DNA of 29,385 bases, from the NCBI GenBank assembly GCA_003427395.1, contig BFEA01000113.1:402291-431675 (forward strand). The letters are read 5' to 3'. This document shows positions 1 to 8,491 of this stretch, in pieces (the stretch's first letter is position 1; every line of letters starts with the position of its first letter). The notes under the pieces were generated by a model, which ran no database searches, was not told the origin of the DNA, and saw only the letters and a list, made by a program, of their open reading frames with translations. The stretch is from Chara braunii (Eukaryota; Streptophyta; Charophyceae; Charales; Characeae). The position numbers and the translations under genes were made by a program.

Positions 1-63
1 GGGGGGGGGGGGGGGAGGGGGGGGGGGGGGGGGAAGGGAGGGGGAGGGAGGGGGAGGGGGGGG
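1..63. repeat. Poly-G low-complexity tract
   Basis: Almost pure G with a few A interruptions. It sits at the very start of the window, so it may be a real G-rich microsatellite or the edge of a hard-to-assemble region. No gene signal is present. Confidence 0.9.
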
Positions 64-540
64 TTACTCACCTGATCCATGGAGCAGGATTGGCTGCCCG
101 GCATCATCGGGCTGTCGATGCATCACCCGATCCCACCAGTTCTGACGTGTGATGACGTGTCGTTCAGCCATTCATCACACGTCGCGTCCCGACTGTAGCG
201 CGAAAGGGCATGTGTGCCAGACATTGCCTTCAGCTCCGCCGCGTTCCCCCTTCCCCGCCCGTTGTCCGCTCCCCCCTTCTGTCAGCCCCCTCGGTATTAT
301 CCCCGCTCCTGTAAGAACTGCCGTGGAGGAAGAGGTGGAGGGGAAGAGGTGGTCGATTCTCTCCCAGTTGTGACGCTGAAGCTGTGTGACACAGACGCTG
401 ATGCGCGTGCTGGCGACATTTCCCTGCACCTGAGCCGCGTTATTTTTCCTTTCTCTTTTCCCTTTTCCCCCCCCTCCACCTCAGCCGTGTGTTGGCCTCA
501 TCTCACCTAATTTCTCTTTCTTTTCAACGGCCTTTAGTTA
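64..540. other. Unannotated C/T-rich sequence with one palindrome
   Basis: No gene is recognised here. Short open frames exist on both strands, but they overlap one another and have low-complexity proline/serine composition. The only clear structure is a 12-bp perfect inverted repeat, GACGTGTGATGA (144-155) against TCATCACACGTC (172-183), with a 16-nt spacer. Both arms carry ACGT cores, the type bound by plant bZIP factors, so a regulatory role is possible but unproven. Confidence 0.6.
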
Positions 541-673
541 GATATAGGGCCTCGCCACACCACTCTCGAAATGTGAAAAAGACAAAAATGTGGCGGGTGC
601 ATTTGGCCATATTCTAGCGGGAAGTTCATTCTCATTTTGCACATTTCGAGAGTGGTGTGGCGATGCCCATATA
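541..673 (-). mobile_element. MITE-like element, copy A
   Basis: A ~130-bp foldback. The left arm at 553-575 (CGCCACACCACTCTCGAAAT and on) is the exact reverse complement of the right arm at 640-662. The outermost parts also pair less perfectly, ATAT-GGGC-CTCG against ATATGGGCATCG. The reverse complement matches copy B (1521-1650) across arms and core, and copy C (2065-2195) lies in the same orientation as A. A shared core (CTAGCGGGA..., CTCATTTTGC...) shows the three are one family. Apparent ORFs across it are shadows of the repeat. The superfamily is not determined, because no target duplication is obvious. Confidence 0.8.
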
Positions 674-678
674 GCAAG

Positions 679-770
679 CTGACCGGCCCCAGGTAATTCA
701 GAATTGTTCCATATCTTCGCCAGATTCGAATTCTGGTCCGCAATCAACAGTTCATGCGTGTACCGACAAA
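679..770 (+). repeat. SINE-like fragment (family with GGCCCCAGGTAATTCAG)
   Basis: Shares GGCCCCAGGTAATTCAG and a downstream CAGATTCGAA block with the copy at 1031-1115, and more weakly with 3129-3200. The ATTCGAA block resembles a Pol III B box. It directly abuts the right arm of MITE copy A. This is probably the body of a tRNA-derived SINE; no complete tRNA fold is present. Confidence 0.5.
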
Positions 771-892
771 CGGCATAGTCACAACAGTACTCTTTTAAGG
801 GTTTTTTTTTTTTTTTTGCTGTCAGAATTTTGAACTTATTTATTTATGGAGGTCTGCTCGTGCATATCATGTGACAATATATATATATAAAT

Positions 893-960
893 AAAAAGGA
901 CGACAGCGTTGAGAATCCAGACGCCTTCATGCAGAGAATGAAATCTGGCAGGTCAGGTCA
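893..960 (+). repeat. SINE-like 3' fragment
   Basis: Contains GGACGACAGCGTTGAGA followed by GAATCCAGACGCCTTCA and a GGCAGG block. The same order (GAATCCAGCCGCCTTCA ... GGCAGG) appears at 2585-2632, and a weaker one (GAATCCAGAGAGATGCC) at 1705. These are remnants of one tRNA-derived repeat family. A short TA microsatellite (about 878-889) precedes it. Confidence 0.45.
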
Positions 961-1002
961 GTGATCATTTTTATTTTTTATTTTTATTTTTTTAATAAGA
1001 AG

Positions 1003-1115
1003 GGCGACAGCCTTGAGATATCATCGTCAACTGGCCGGCCCCAGGTAATTCAGGAAGCCTGTTCATCTCATTCCACAGATTCGAACTCAGGGCCACATTT
1101 CAACAGTTTCTGGGT
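1003..1115 (+). repeat. SINE-like fragment, second copy
   Basis: Begins with GGGCGACAGCCTTGAGAT, like the fragment at 898, and continues into GGCCCCAGGTAATTCAG at 1036, like the fragment at 679. So the two motif groups are joined here in one repeat. It follows a T-rich stretch. No coding content. Confidence 0.5.
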
Positions 1116-1520
1116 ATATAACAACCACAGGAGCTAAGCGCCTGGGTAGTCGTACATTTTTTTTTTATTTTTTTTTTTGAGGTAGTCGTACATTTTGACA
1201 AGTGCTGGTGTGAGGGTATGCCCTGAACTAGGCTCGTTGCTAGGCTCGTTGGCCTACCGTCTTCCCCCGAGCATAACGCACCCTAAATTTGAACGTAGAC
1301 AAGCTATATTTCTGGACAGATACAGCGAAAATAAGCTTGCGTTGTGTTCGGGGGAAGACGGTAGCACTCCTGGAAAAAGAGGCTCCATGTAATGGTGGGG
1401 AGTCCTGAGTGCTGGTCGCACTGAGGTAGGATGGTGGGATAGGGGGTGCGCTAGGAGTATTGACGTGAGGAGGGGATGGGAGGTGGTCTGATTGAATGAT
1501 TTGATTGTTTGTTTGAACAG
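1116..1520. other. Unannotated intergenic sequence
   Basis: T-rich tracts near 1160-1180, where GTAGTCGTACATTTT is repeated at 1147 and 1184. Otherwise nothing recognisable. The antisense open frame over 1240-1686 reads through the MITE at 1521-1650 and is not supported as a gene. Confidence 0.5.
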
Positions 1521-1650
1521 ACATGGGGACTCGCTGCACTACTCTCCAAATGCACAAAATGAGAATGAATCTTGCGCTAGAACATGGAAAGATACACCGA
1601 CTTATTTTTTGTCTTTTGTGCATCTGGAGAATAGTGCAGTGAGGCCCATG
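1521..1650 (+). mobile_element. MITE-like element, copy B
   Basis: Second member of the MITE family, opposite in orientation to copy A. Left arm 1529-1559 (TCGCTGCACTACTCTCCAAA...) pairs with right arm 1612-1643 with a few mismatches. The core AATGAGAATGAA...GCGCTAGAACATGG matches the reverse complement of copy A. The short open frame crossing it encodes a peptide also seen antisense in copy A, so the frame belongs to the repeat and is not a gene. Confidence 0.8.
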
Positions 1651-1749
1651 GGCGACGGCCTTGATCGCATTACGTTGGACCAACACTGAAATACAGAATC
1701 AAGCTCGAATCCAGAGAGATGCCCAGAATAACATAGTTCTGACATGGGG
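1651..1749 (+). repeat. SINE-like fragment next to MITE copy B
   Basis: Contains GGCGACGGCCTTGA and then CTCGAATCCAGAGAGATGCC. These are degenerate versions of the two blocks in the fragment at 893-960. The CTCGAATCC block is B-box-like. Confidence 0.4.
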
Positions 1750-1764
1750 TCAGTTGGTTAAGAA

Positions 1765-2060
1765 CAAAAAAAAAAAAAAAAAAAGAATTACATGCGGCCG
1801 TGCCCTTTCGGGGATATTAAAAAACAAATAAAAGGAAAATCTTCTCTGTAAAAAAAATATATATATATATATAACAATAATATAATAATATAATAATAAT
1901 TTTAAAACAAATGGAGCATTTTTTTTTTTTTTTGAGACCACCTCATTTCTCGTAACCTGCTTTTTCACTTTTTGTCTCTTTTTCTCCCCAAAAAAAATGG
2001 ACCTTTTTCTCCCAAAAAACAAAAAACCTGCTTTTTCACTTTTTGTCTCTTTTTCCGCCC
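1765..2060. repeat. AT-rich low-complexity tract with a 71-bp direct repeat
   Basis: Poly-A, a TA microsatellite (about 1857-1872), ATA-rich sequence and a poly-T run. A ~29-bp segment beginning CCTGCTTTTTCACTTTTTGT occurs at 1956 and again at 2027. No gene is supported. Confidence 0.7.
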
Positions 2061-2064
2061 AAAG

Positions 2065-2195
2065 ATTGGGGGTCGCTCCACTCCTCTCCATATGCACAGA
2101 AGACAAAAAAAATATGGCTGTGTACTTCCCATGTTCTAGCGGGAGATTACTCTGATTTTGCAGATTTGGTCAGTAGTGGAGCGGAGCGAGGCCCA
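2065..2195 (-). mobile_element. MITE-like element, copy C (most degraded)
   Basis: Third member, same orientation as copy A. The left arm starting GGTCGCTCCACTCCTCTCCA pairs imperfectly with the right arm around 2169-2193. The internal GTTCTAGCGGGA and ATTTTGCAGATTTGG segments align with copy A. Mismatched arms suggest this is the oldest copy. Confidence 0.7.
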
Positions 2196-2392
2196 CAGAT
2201 CGTTCCTCGATCCGATTCCAATCTATTCTTGGCGAGCAGCTCGTGGTCGGAAAAGGGGGGGCCAGAGTGTACGTGCAGGGAGAGGGGTTGTGGCAAGGGG
2301 GCACAGCGTCCCGTTCACGATAAGGGCATACTCACACACAGTAAGCAAAATTGGAAAATGTGCAATGTTGCTTTCGTGATTTTGAGAATTAG

Positions 2393-2640
2393 GTGTGCCA
2401 ACGGTACGCTCAGTTGGTACACCCCTGAGCTGTTAAACCACCAGTACTTGGCCGACGCCCTACGCGATTTCCGCGGCCGGTGGGCCGTCGATAAATAGAA
2501 TCAGCCCGCACTGTTTTGAGATTTGGGCGGCCAGCGCGGTGCGCAGTGCCCAAGTACTGGTGGTTTAAGATGCAGACTCAAGTTCGAATCCAGCCGCCTT
2601 CAGATGAAAAGAATAAAATTAGGCAGGCCAATTCTTTTTT
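2393..2640 (+). repeat. tRNA-related repeat split by a 19-bp inverted repeat
   Basis: An A-box-like CGCTCAGTTGG lies near 2407 and a B-box-like AGTTCGAATCC near 2582, much too far apart for a normal tRNA. Between them TTAAACCACCAGTACTTGG (2433-2451) is perfectly inverted at 2550-2568. The 3' part begins GGCGGCC near 2527 and ends AGCCGCC near 2594, like acceptor-stem ends. The segment ends in a poly-T run. It reads as a SINE, or two fused tRNA-like units, rather than a functional tRNA, since the T stem does not pair. Confidence 0.5.
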
Positions 2641-2794
2641 TTTTTTTTTTTTTTTTAAAGCTATATTCTTCTCTTAATTTCACGTCACACTACCTACCTA
2701 CCACTACTCCTGATTGTAGGCATACGGGGAACCCCGTAGCAGCCACAACCGTGTTCACGAAAGAACATGCGGGGGCTGCTCCCGACCTGCAGGT

Positions 2795-3057
2795 GGGCGA
2801 TACCGGCTAGGGGACAGCCGGTGGCATCAGGGACCATGCCAACAGGACCAATCCCTGTGCCTCCCCTCAGGTCCCCTCCCCTATGAACATCAGAAGACTC
2901 TGCTAAATGCCAATCGGGGGATCCAGTGGTCTATCTCAAGGTGGCGGGCGCCAAGCATGCCCAGGAAGGTACATGAGGCCAATGGGGATTAAACCCACGA
3001 CCTCCTGAATGCCACTTGCGAGCCTTACCAACTGAGTTAGGCCGCTGGATAGGGCTG
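2795..3057 (-). repeat. tRNA-derived SINE-like copy, inverted arm 1
   Basis: On the minus strand it starts with GCGGCCTAACTCAGTTGGTA (A-box-like) and GGGTTTAATCCCC (B-box-like). A ~190-bp body follows containing TACCTTCCTGGGCATGC, TTGGCGCCCGCCACC and GAGGGGAGGCACAG. The plus-strand copy at 3203-3462 has the same blocks in the same order, so the unit is about 260 bp. No tRNA acceptor stem can be formed, so this is a SINE and not a tRNA gene. Confidence 0.65.
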
Positions 3058-3202
3058 ACCAATTCAACAGGTAGTTGAATTGGGAATTGGTCGGGAAGGC
3101 TGGGGGGGGAAAAAAAATCATCATTGAACTGACCTGCCCCAGGCAAAATGGATGATTTCATCGGAAGGTGTGGATTCGAGCTTCGGTCTATATTAGCTGT
3201 CA
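3058..3202. repeat. Spacer between the inverted SINE copies, itself a foldback
   Basis: CCAATTCAAC (3059-3068) pairs perfectly with GTTGAATTGG (3074-3083). GAATTGGTC recurs at 3084-3092. The right part (3129-3200) resembles the CCCCAGG-containing fragments at 679 and 1031. Confidence 0.6.
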
Positions 3203-3462
3203 AATCCAGCGGCCTAGCTCAGTTGGTAAGGCACGCAAGTGATTATAAGGAGGTCTTGGGTTCAATCCCCGTTGTGTACCTTCCTGAGCAAGTTTGGCGC
3301 CCACCACCTAGAGATAGGCTGTTGGTCCCCCCGAGTGGCATTGAGCAGAGACTGCTGATGTTCACAGGGGGAAAGGACGGGAGGGGAGGCACAGTGATGG
3401 GCCCATCGAAGAAGCTCGGTCCTGATGCTACAGGCTAACCCCTGGCCGGTGTCGACCGGGAG
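3203..3462 (+). repeat. tRNA-derived SINE-like copy, inverted arm 2
   Basis: GCGGCCTAGCTCAGTTGGTA at about 3210 and GGGTTCAATCCCC at about 3258 form the A/B-box pair at tRNA-like spacing. The downstream body (TTGGCGCCCACCACC, GAGGGGAGGCACAG, GGCCGGTGTCG) mirrors the minus-strand copy at 2795-3057. Head-to-head placement means a read-through transcript would fold into a ~260-bp imperfect duplex. Confidence 0.65.
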
Positions 3463-3479
3463 ATAGGTTCTGCCAGCAC

Positions 3480-3800
3480 GCCGACCGATCCCTGTAGCTC
3501 ACCACGTGTCTGTCATCCACGGGAGGGTCGCTCGGGGCTCTTGTGACCTGTAGAGATTTCCTGTCTGTCTCGACAACAAAACAAGTTAGCATCACAAGCA
3601 AAGACGACCAAATCATGAAACTCGCAGACAAGTCGTTGGCGCCGACCGATCCCTGTAGGTCACCCCGTGTCTGTCACCCACGGGAGGGTCGCTCGGGGCC
3701 CTTGTAACCTGTAGAGATTTCCTGTCTGTCTCGACAACAAAACAAGTTAGCATCACAAGCAAAGACGACCAAATCATGAAACTCGCAGACAAGTCGCTGG
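3480..3800. repeat. 161-bp tandem duplication
   Basis: The block GCCGACCGATCCCTGTAG ... CGCAGACAAGTCG occurs at 3480-3639 and again at 3641-3800 with only a handful of single-base differences. It is therefore much younger than the neighbouring LTR divergence. It lies shortly upstream of the 5' LTR. Frames through it exist on the minus strand but have no recognisable domain. Confidence 0.85.
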
Positions 3801-3994
3801 AAGGAACAAAATGAACATTTTACTCGATCCAAAACAATAGGGTCTGACGCGCTACATCCGATCCCGAAAGCACGTACAATGTCCACGTCAGGAAAGTCAG
3901 TCTGAGTTCCAACCGACCGTACGGACATCCTACGACGTATTCTCCTTCCTATCAGATGTCGCCAGTATCGGGCTTGCTGGTCCCCTGGCACCGT
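3801..3994. other. Unannotated flank upstream of the 5' LTR
   Basis: No homology to the 3' LTR is visible before 3995. A minus-strand open frame (4027-3674) runs from inside the LTR through here and into the tandem repeat; I do not recognise it and do not call it a gene. Confidence 0.4.
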
Positions 3995-4540
3995 TGTCGG
4001 TGCGAATACCCTTACAAGGGTATCCACCCTGGCTTTTGCAAGTGACAGAGAGTAAGTTTGGGTTAAAGTCTGAGTATACCGTGCGAGTCGCGATCGTGTT
4101 TGTTGTTTACGCTAACTGAATGGTTGACTCGGAATAAGGAGTGTGTGGGCACGCAAACTTAAGGCGCTCGTGATCTCTTTTCTTGTTGATGATTGAAAAG
4201 TCGGCATGATTGCCGGCCATTTTCTTTTATTTTTTAAAATTAGTATTAAATGATATTCTATTTTGATTGGTACGTTTGACCGAGACATGCACGCATGCGT
4301 GGAGGATCAACTTCGACAACGGTGCGACTTTTGTGTGGTAAGCGAAGTGTGTGGGGAATAAAACACGCACCAGGCCTCGGCACGATGGGTACAGGAGATT
4401 GGCGGGCGTGGAATGTTGACGGCGCGGTACGGCCCGCAGAGGCCTAGTTTTGCTCGGCGTCAAGGGCTTATTTTTGTCCTTACTGTCAGTGATCGGTTCC
4501 GAGACCCGTGGTGAAACCGACGGGTTTTGCTCGATAGGTA
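3995..4540 (+). mobile_element. 5' LTR, first part (Ty3/gypsy-type element)
   Basis: Begins TGTCGGTGCGAATACC and aligns along its whole length with 19395-19939. About 18 differences are seen by eye in the first ~185 bases, roughly 10 percent. TGTCG at the start and CGACA at 8124-8128 form the usual short inverted LTR ends. The LTR is interrupted after GATAGGTA by an inserted element and resumes at 7146. With the insert removed, the LTR is about 1,529 bp, matching the ~1,514 bp of the slightly truncated 3' LTR. Confidence 0.9.
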
Positions 4541-4761
4541 TGTGACGCGCAACCTCACGCCCTGCGCTGCTTTCCGTTCGGAGTGCTTAAGGTGCGGAAA
4601 GGAGGCCCCGAAAAACAGCAAGATGGGGTGTGCCAAGGATTTTTGGAAAATTGAGTATGGGGACACAGACAAAACTGAAATCCCCCGTGTTGGTCCAATG
4701 AAGTGAGCGATCTGGCGGGTTTCGCCGCGCGCGAGATTTGCGACGCGGGGAAGTTTTGAAT

Positions 4762-5304
4762 TCAATCCAAAAAGTATTGTCGAACTTCCCACCGTGCCAC
4801 GGCTCGTCGTTTGGAGTGGAAGGGAGCGGGCACGTGTTTGGTATCTCGTTTTCGCACGATCTCCCGACGCCGTACGTTACACAATTCTGAGTCCGACGTG
4901 GATGGTCTTAATCGCGTGGCTCTCTCATTGTGCTCGTCCTCGTTCCGCGCTCGGTAATGGAACCCCTTCAACTGGTAGTGATCGAGGCGTTGGCAATCAC
5001 TACACAAGGTTTTAGGCCAATGGGGTGCCACTGCCGACTATGGGATGACGATAAAGTCGTTAAAGGGTAGTAGTAGCGAGTACGGCGGAAAGTGTGTATC
5101 CACAATGACAAACCCAACACCCACGAACCCAGAACACCGATTTTCAGGAGGGAAATAGTATTGCCCTCCGATCTTTGCAACAACTTCTCGTATGTCCCAC
5201 TCACAGATACGCGTCATATCCTTGTTATACGGGAAGGGGCGGAGAGGAGATGCGGGAGCCTGACGCCTAGTCGGATTGAACCCGTTAGTCCACATGGCAA
5301 ACAA
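4762..5304 (-). pseudogene. Unrecognised ORF with one in-frame stop, inside the inserted element
   Basis: Two open frames, 5304-5038 and 5031-4762, share one reading frame and are separated by a single TAG at 5040-5038. Together they give about 180 codons. Composition looks coding: the first half contains CEWDIREVVAKIGGQYYFPP, the second CSDCQRLDHYQLKGFHYR and a basic tail. I recognise no domain. It may be transposon-encoded or a captured host exon. The ATG at 5304 is only the first in the open stretch, so the real start or exon boundary is unknown. Confidence 0.4.
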
Positions 5305-5731
5305 TCAAGAATAATTTAACCAGTCATCGCGTGCATATAATTAATCCGAGCAGTCCAGTCGGGAAAGCCAGATAGGAGAAATAGAGGGTTCGGAGAAAGA
5401 GAAAGAAAAACTCAAGTGTGGCGAGACGCAGTCGCTATTTTGTACTTAGATCGTGTGTCGCATATGTACTCGCAACATTTCTTCGACAACCAAAACATTC
5501 TTGCATTTCCAAATCCAAACAACATTGCCCCTGCCATCGATTCGTCCTAATAAAAAAAATGGGTTCCGTACCCGTTCACTCTCAGTCTTCATGCATGCAT
5601 TCACTGTGGAAGGTGCGAAAATGACAATCATACAGATTCCAAACAAGGTGGCATTAAGGGAAGAATCTTTAGTGGTCGATACACACGCATCCACCGTTCA
5701 CAAGACAAAACCCACTGATTCGGGGGATTAC

Positions 5732-6013
5732 TCAGGAAACTAATGGAAGAGTTCCGGAAGAAAGCATTCCAACGCAGTCATCATACTCGTTCCATCGCAC
5801 ACCATCTTTTACAAAGAACCACCCACACAAGGAAGAAGGAGGAGAAGAGTTGTGACAGAAACAGATGAGATAGGAGAGAAAAAGAAAGTCTGGCTTTACC
5901 ACCGCAAGGTCACACCAAAGAATAGATTCATAACCAAGAGGGTGCACATGCCATTCAAATTCCAACACGGCCCTGGGCCAGTCATCCACTGAACTCAGAT
6001 TACTTGTCCGCAT
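5732..6013 (-). pseudogene. Unrecognised gene-like fragment inside the inserted element
   Basis: A 93-codon open frame that starts with a coding-looking run (DDWPRAVLEFEWHVHPLGYE, then SILWCDLAV). It then becomes hydrophobic and low in information right after GCGGTGGTAAAG, which looks like a 5' splice donor. A later stretch (FVKDGVRWNEYDDCVGM) again looks coding. I infer exon-intron-exon structure of a degraded gene on the minus strand, possibly the same gene as 5304-4762 further downstream. Function unknown. Confidence 0.35.
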
Positions 6014-7140
6014 TCTGACGCCGACGATCCCGGTCGTCGCGCATCATCCTCCACCACTGCGATCGTCACCCCACCAACTTAGCCTCGACGTGGCTTGTCC
6101 GGATCCCACAGTCCGTCGTGGCGATCTAGCACACCGCCAACCAGTCTACCGTCGGCTCGTCATGACTTTTCGACTCGCACCATACACATCACCTAGCCAC
6201 TACTTCCCGGAAGTTAGCCGATGAGTCGAGAGAGAGTTTTGCGGGGGCGCCGACGGAATTTATAGTTGCAGGAAGGGAGAGAGATGCAGAGAAGGGTGAA
6301 GAGTGAGACAGAGGAGGGCATCGGAGGGTTTGAAAGTGGCCGCCCATCGAAAACCATGTTGATCCTCCTAACTCGACCTCAGCCAATCAGAATCGTCGTG
6401 CAGTAAAAACTTACACGGCGCTTCTCCTTAGTTAGATGGGGAGAGAGGATCGCCTGGATTTTCGAGCGCGCATTTTAGAGCGGGAAGAAGAGGAGCGCGA
6501 AGGATAGCACGAAACACGTCCAAGATTCAGATGATCAAGAAGGAGAAGGAAAAAAAAGGCGTGCGCTGAGAAAGGGGGAGGGAAAAGCAGTTACAGGGGC
6601 GAGGGCGAGAAAGTGTGTGCGCGCGAAGAAGGATGGTGAGAGGAGCACAAGGGAGGAAGCAGAAGGGAGTTTGCTCGCATGGTGCTGGTCAGCAAGAGGG
6701 AAATGGGCACCAAAACAGTTGCAGTATTTCCCAATCCTATTATAATTCAAAATTGAAAGTACCATATCCGCGCGCAAAACAGGTGCGGGAAAGGAAATCC
6801 TCCGTCGATCCATATTCGTACAAGAAATTCCCAGAGTCTTCAAGGTTGAGGCCGATAACATTCGCGCGCGGAGGGTCGCGCGACATTCCGATAATTCCGG
6901 GATTCCTAACTATCGAGCCAAATTCCCAGCGCACTCGCTAAGGCGCGCAAAATTCCCATGCAATTTCAAAAACAAAAAAAAGGAAAGAAAGTGACAGATT
7001 CTCGCACGACACCTTTAATTGGCCACAGACAAGGGCGGGGGGGGGTTCGAGGTCGTTCTGTATACGTCGGGATACAAAGAAAACACGAAAAAAAGGAAGG
7101 GGTCCGAAAGATGGCGCAGGTCCGGAAGCTAGTACGTCAC
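6014..7140. other. Non-coding remainder of the inserted element
   Basis: Contains purine-rich runs on the + strand (about 6470-6680). The short open frames here (for example 6386-6189 minus and 6615-6941 plus) show no domain. Nothing else recognised. Confidence 0.4.
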
Positions 7141-7145
7141 AGGTA

Positions 7146-8128
7146 CACAGGTGAACCATTTGGGTTTCTGCATGGTCGGGGTGTTGGTGAAGGCATTGCA
7201 GTGGGGAGTGATTGAGACCCCCCACGGATGGCCGTCACAACAGTCGAGGACCTAGGTCACACACCTCTTTTGGCGGGCTCGTCTGGGTGCCTGCATATTC
7301 GACGAATTGGTAAAATTCATCTATCCTGTCCGTCTGGAAACAGGGACCGAGGAGAGTGACGTGCAAGTCAGCCAGTGGGAGTCTGGCCTACGATAGAGGC
7401 GGGGGTCAATCGACGGGCGTACCGCCCGGTCCCGCCATCTGTTGTGAGAGGTTCGAGTGTGAGCATGTCATTGGGACCTGTGAGATGGGGGATTGCACCA
7501 GGACGAAGGTGATAGCCGGTCGCAGGAAACCCTCTTCCACTTCGGTCTTCAAAGTTCTCATTTGAATATTTACTACTACCATCAAGATCTGTGTCCGGCC
7601 CTGCCGCGTCCGGGACCATTTTTACGGGCTTGCAGAGGGCTCGCGCACCGAGACTATGGCTGCTATCTATGTGTGAGCCGCCCATTGGGGAACCCAAAAG
7701 GGGAGGGCGACTCTGCTTGAGCGGGGCGCCTTGAGGTACTGTGAAGGTTGTTGCGCGGCGGCTGCGTGCGGATCGTTCGTCAGACTTGGGTATAGAGGCG
7801 TAAGACCACGCATAACCCCTATGCTACACCGAACGAGAAACGCCCTCGGCTGGTCCACCTCTGCGATTGCAACTGATTAGCTTTCATACTGTGGACTGGT
7901 AGCTCGGCGGGGATACACCCATCGAAGGGAGGTGACAACTCCCACAGGTGGAGGTAAGTTAAACCTCGCGTTGGCCCTATCCTGTTGTTGGGGCTCGCGA
8001 CAGGTATGGTTGGCGCACTCGGTCGGAGTGGCTTGCGAAAGCTCCATGCGTATCGTGACGAGGTAGACCAACTCCTACGTGACGCGGCCGGGAGGGTCCC
8101 GCCCTGCGAGGGACCGATGCGCTCGACA
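7146..8128 (+). mobile_element. 5' LTR, second part
   Basis: Resumes the alignment with the 3' LTR at CAC(A/C)GGTGAACCATT and follows it to about position 20908 of the window. It ends ...GCTCGACA at 8128, giving CA-3' and the CGACA inverse of the 5' TGTCG. Distinct blocks include GGGGAGTGATTGAGACCCCC and GGCGCACTCGGTCGG. Frames reading through this part occur at equivalent places in both LTRs and are not genes. Confidence 0.88.
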
Positions 8129-8130
8129 GG

Positions 8131-8148
8131 TGGCGCCGTTGTGGGGGA
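8131..8148 (+). promoter_or_regulatory. Primer-binding site
   Basis: TGGCGCCGTTGTGGGGGA starts two bases after the LTR 3' end. A TGG start matches the CCA of a tRNA. The sequence resembles the TGGCGCC-type primer-binding sites of plant Ty3/gypsy (Tat/Ogre-like) elements, usually assigned to an arginine tRNA. The tRNA identity is from memory. Confidence 0.75.
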
Positions 8149-8491
8149 TGACGGTTGCCTACCGTTGTCCCTGCTGGAACGACATCCGGGTATGGAAATG
8201 AAAGAAAATAGGCCTGCAAGGGAAGTCTTATTAGACATATAAGGCAAATTATGTGAAGCCTTGCTCATTATTTTTGTATTTTGATCTGATTGGTTGTTTG
8301 ACTTGAAGAAAATAGGGTAAAAAGTCAGGTCTGCTTGACATGTGAGGAAGGTCCAGACGATAGTAGGAGGTAGTATTAGCTAAGATGGGATCATGGGATG
8401 ACTACGTAGGGAATTGACAGGAGATATGATAGGGCCAGTTGGTTGAATGAATTTTCTATTTTTTGTTAGTTAAGCAAAATAACCGGCCAAA
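8149..8491 (+). other. Retrotransposon leader (5' UTR)
   Basis: Non-coding sequence between the primer-binding site and the first gag ATG. No strong structure was noted. Confidence 0.6.

Larger units (their letters stand above)
4541..7141. mobile_element. 2,601-bp element inserted in the 5' LTR
   Basis: The 3' LTR is continuous where the 5' LTR is interrupted, which defines the insertion. It begins TGTGACG and ends CGTCACA (perfect 7-bp inverted ends) and is flanked by GGTA (4537-4540 and 7142-7145), a 4-bp target duplication. The ends share more distant blocks in the same order: CTGCGC then CTTTC appears ~20-30 bases inside both termini on opposite strands. This favours a TIR DNA transposon, probably non-autonomous. 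TG...CA ends would also fit a solo LTR. No transposase or RT motif is seen. The interior holds minus-strand gene-like remnants. Confidence 0.8.

Noticed and set aside
1-63. Telomere or G-quadruplex switch
   Set aside because: Plain poly-G without a telomeric unit; may be an assembly-edge artefact.
1240-1686. 148-codon antisense ORF
   Set aside because: Runs through MITE copy B; no coding character.
3205-3275. Functional tRNA gene
   Set aside because: A and B boxes are present at about the right spacing, but the acceptor and anticodon stems do not pair, and the copy continues into a ~260-bp body shared with an inverted copy; a SINE fits better.
3674-4027. 117-codon minus-strand ORF
   Set aside because: Spans the LTR edge, flank and tandem duplication; no domain and no support from the other LTR.
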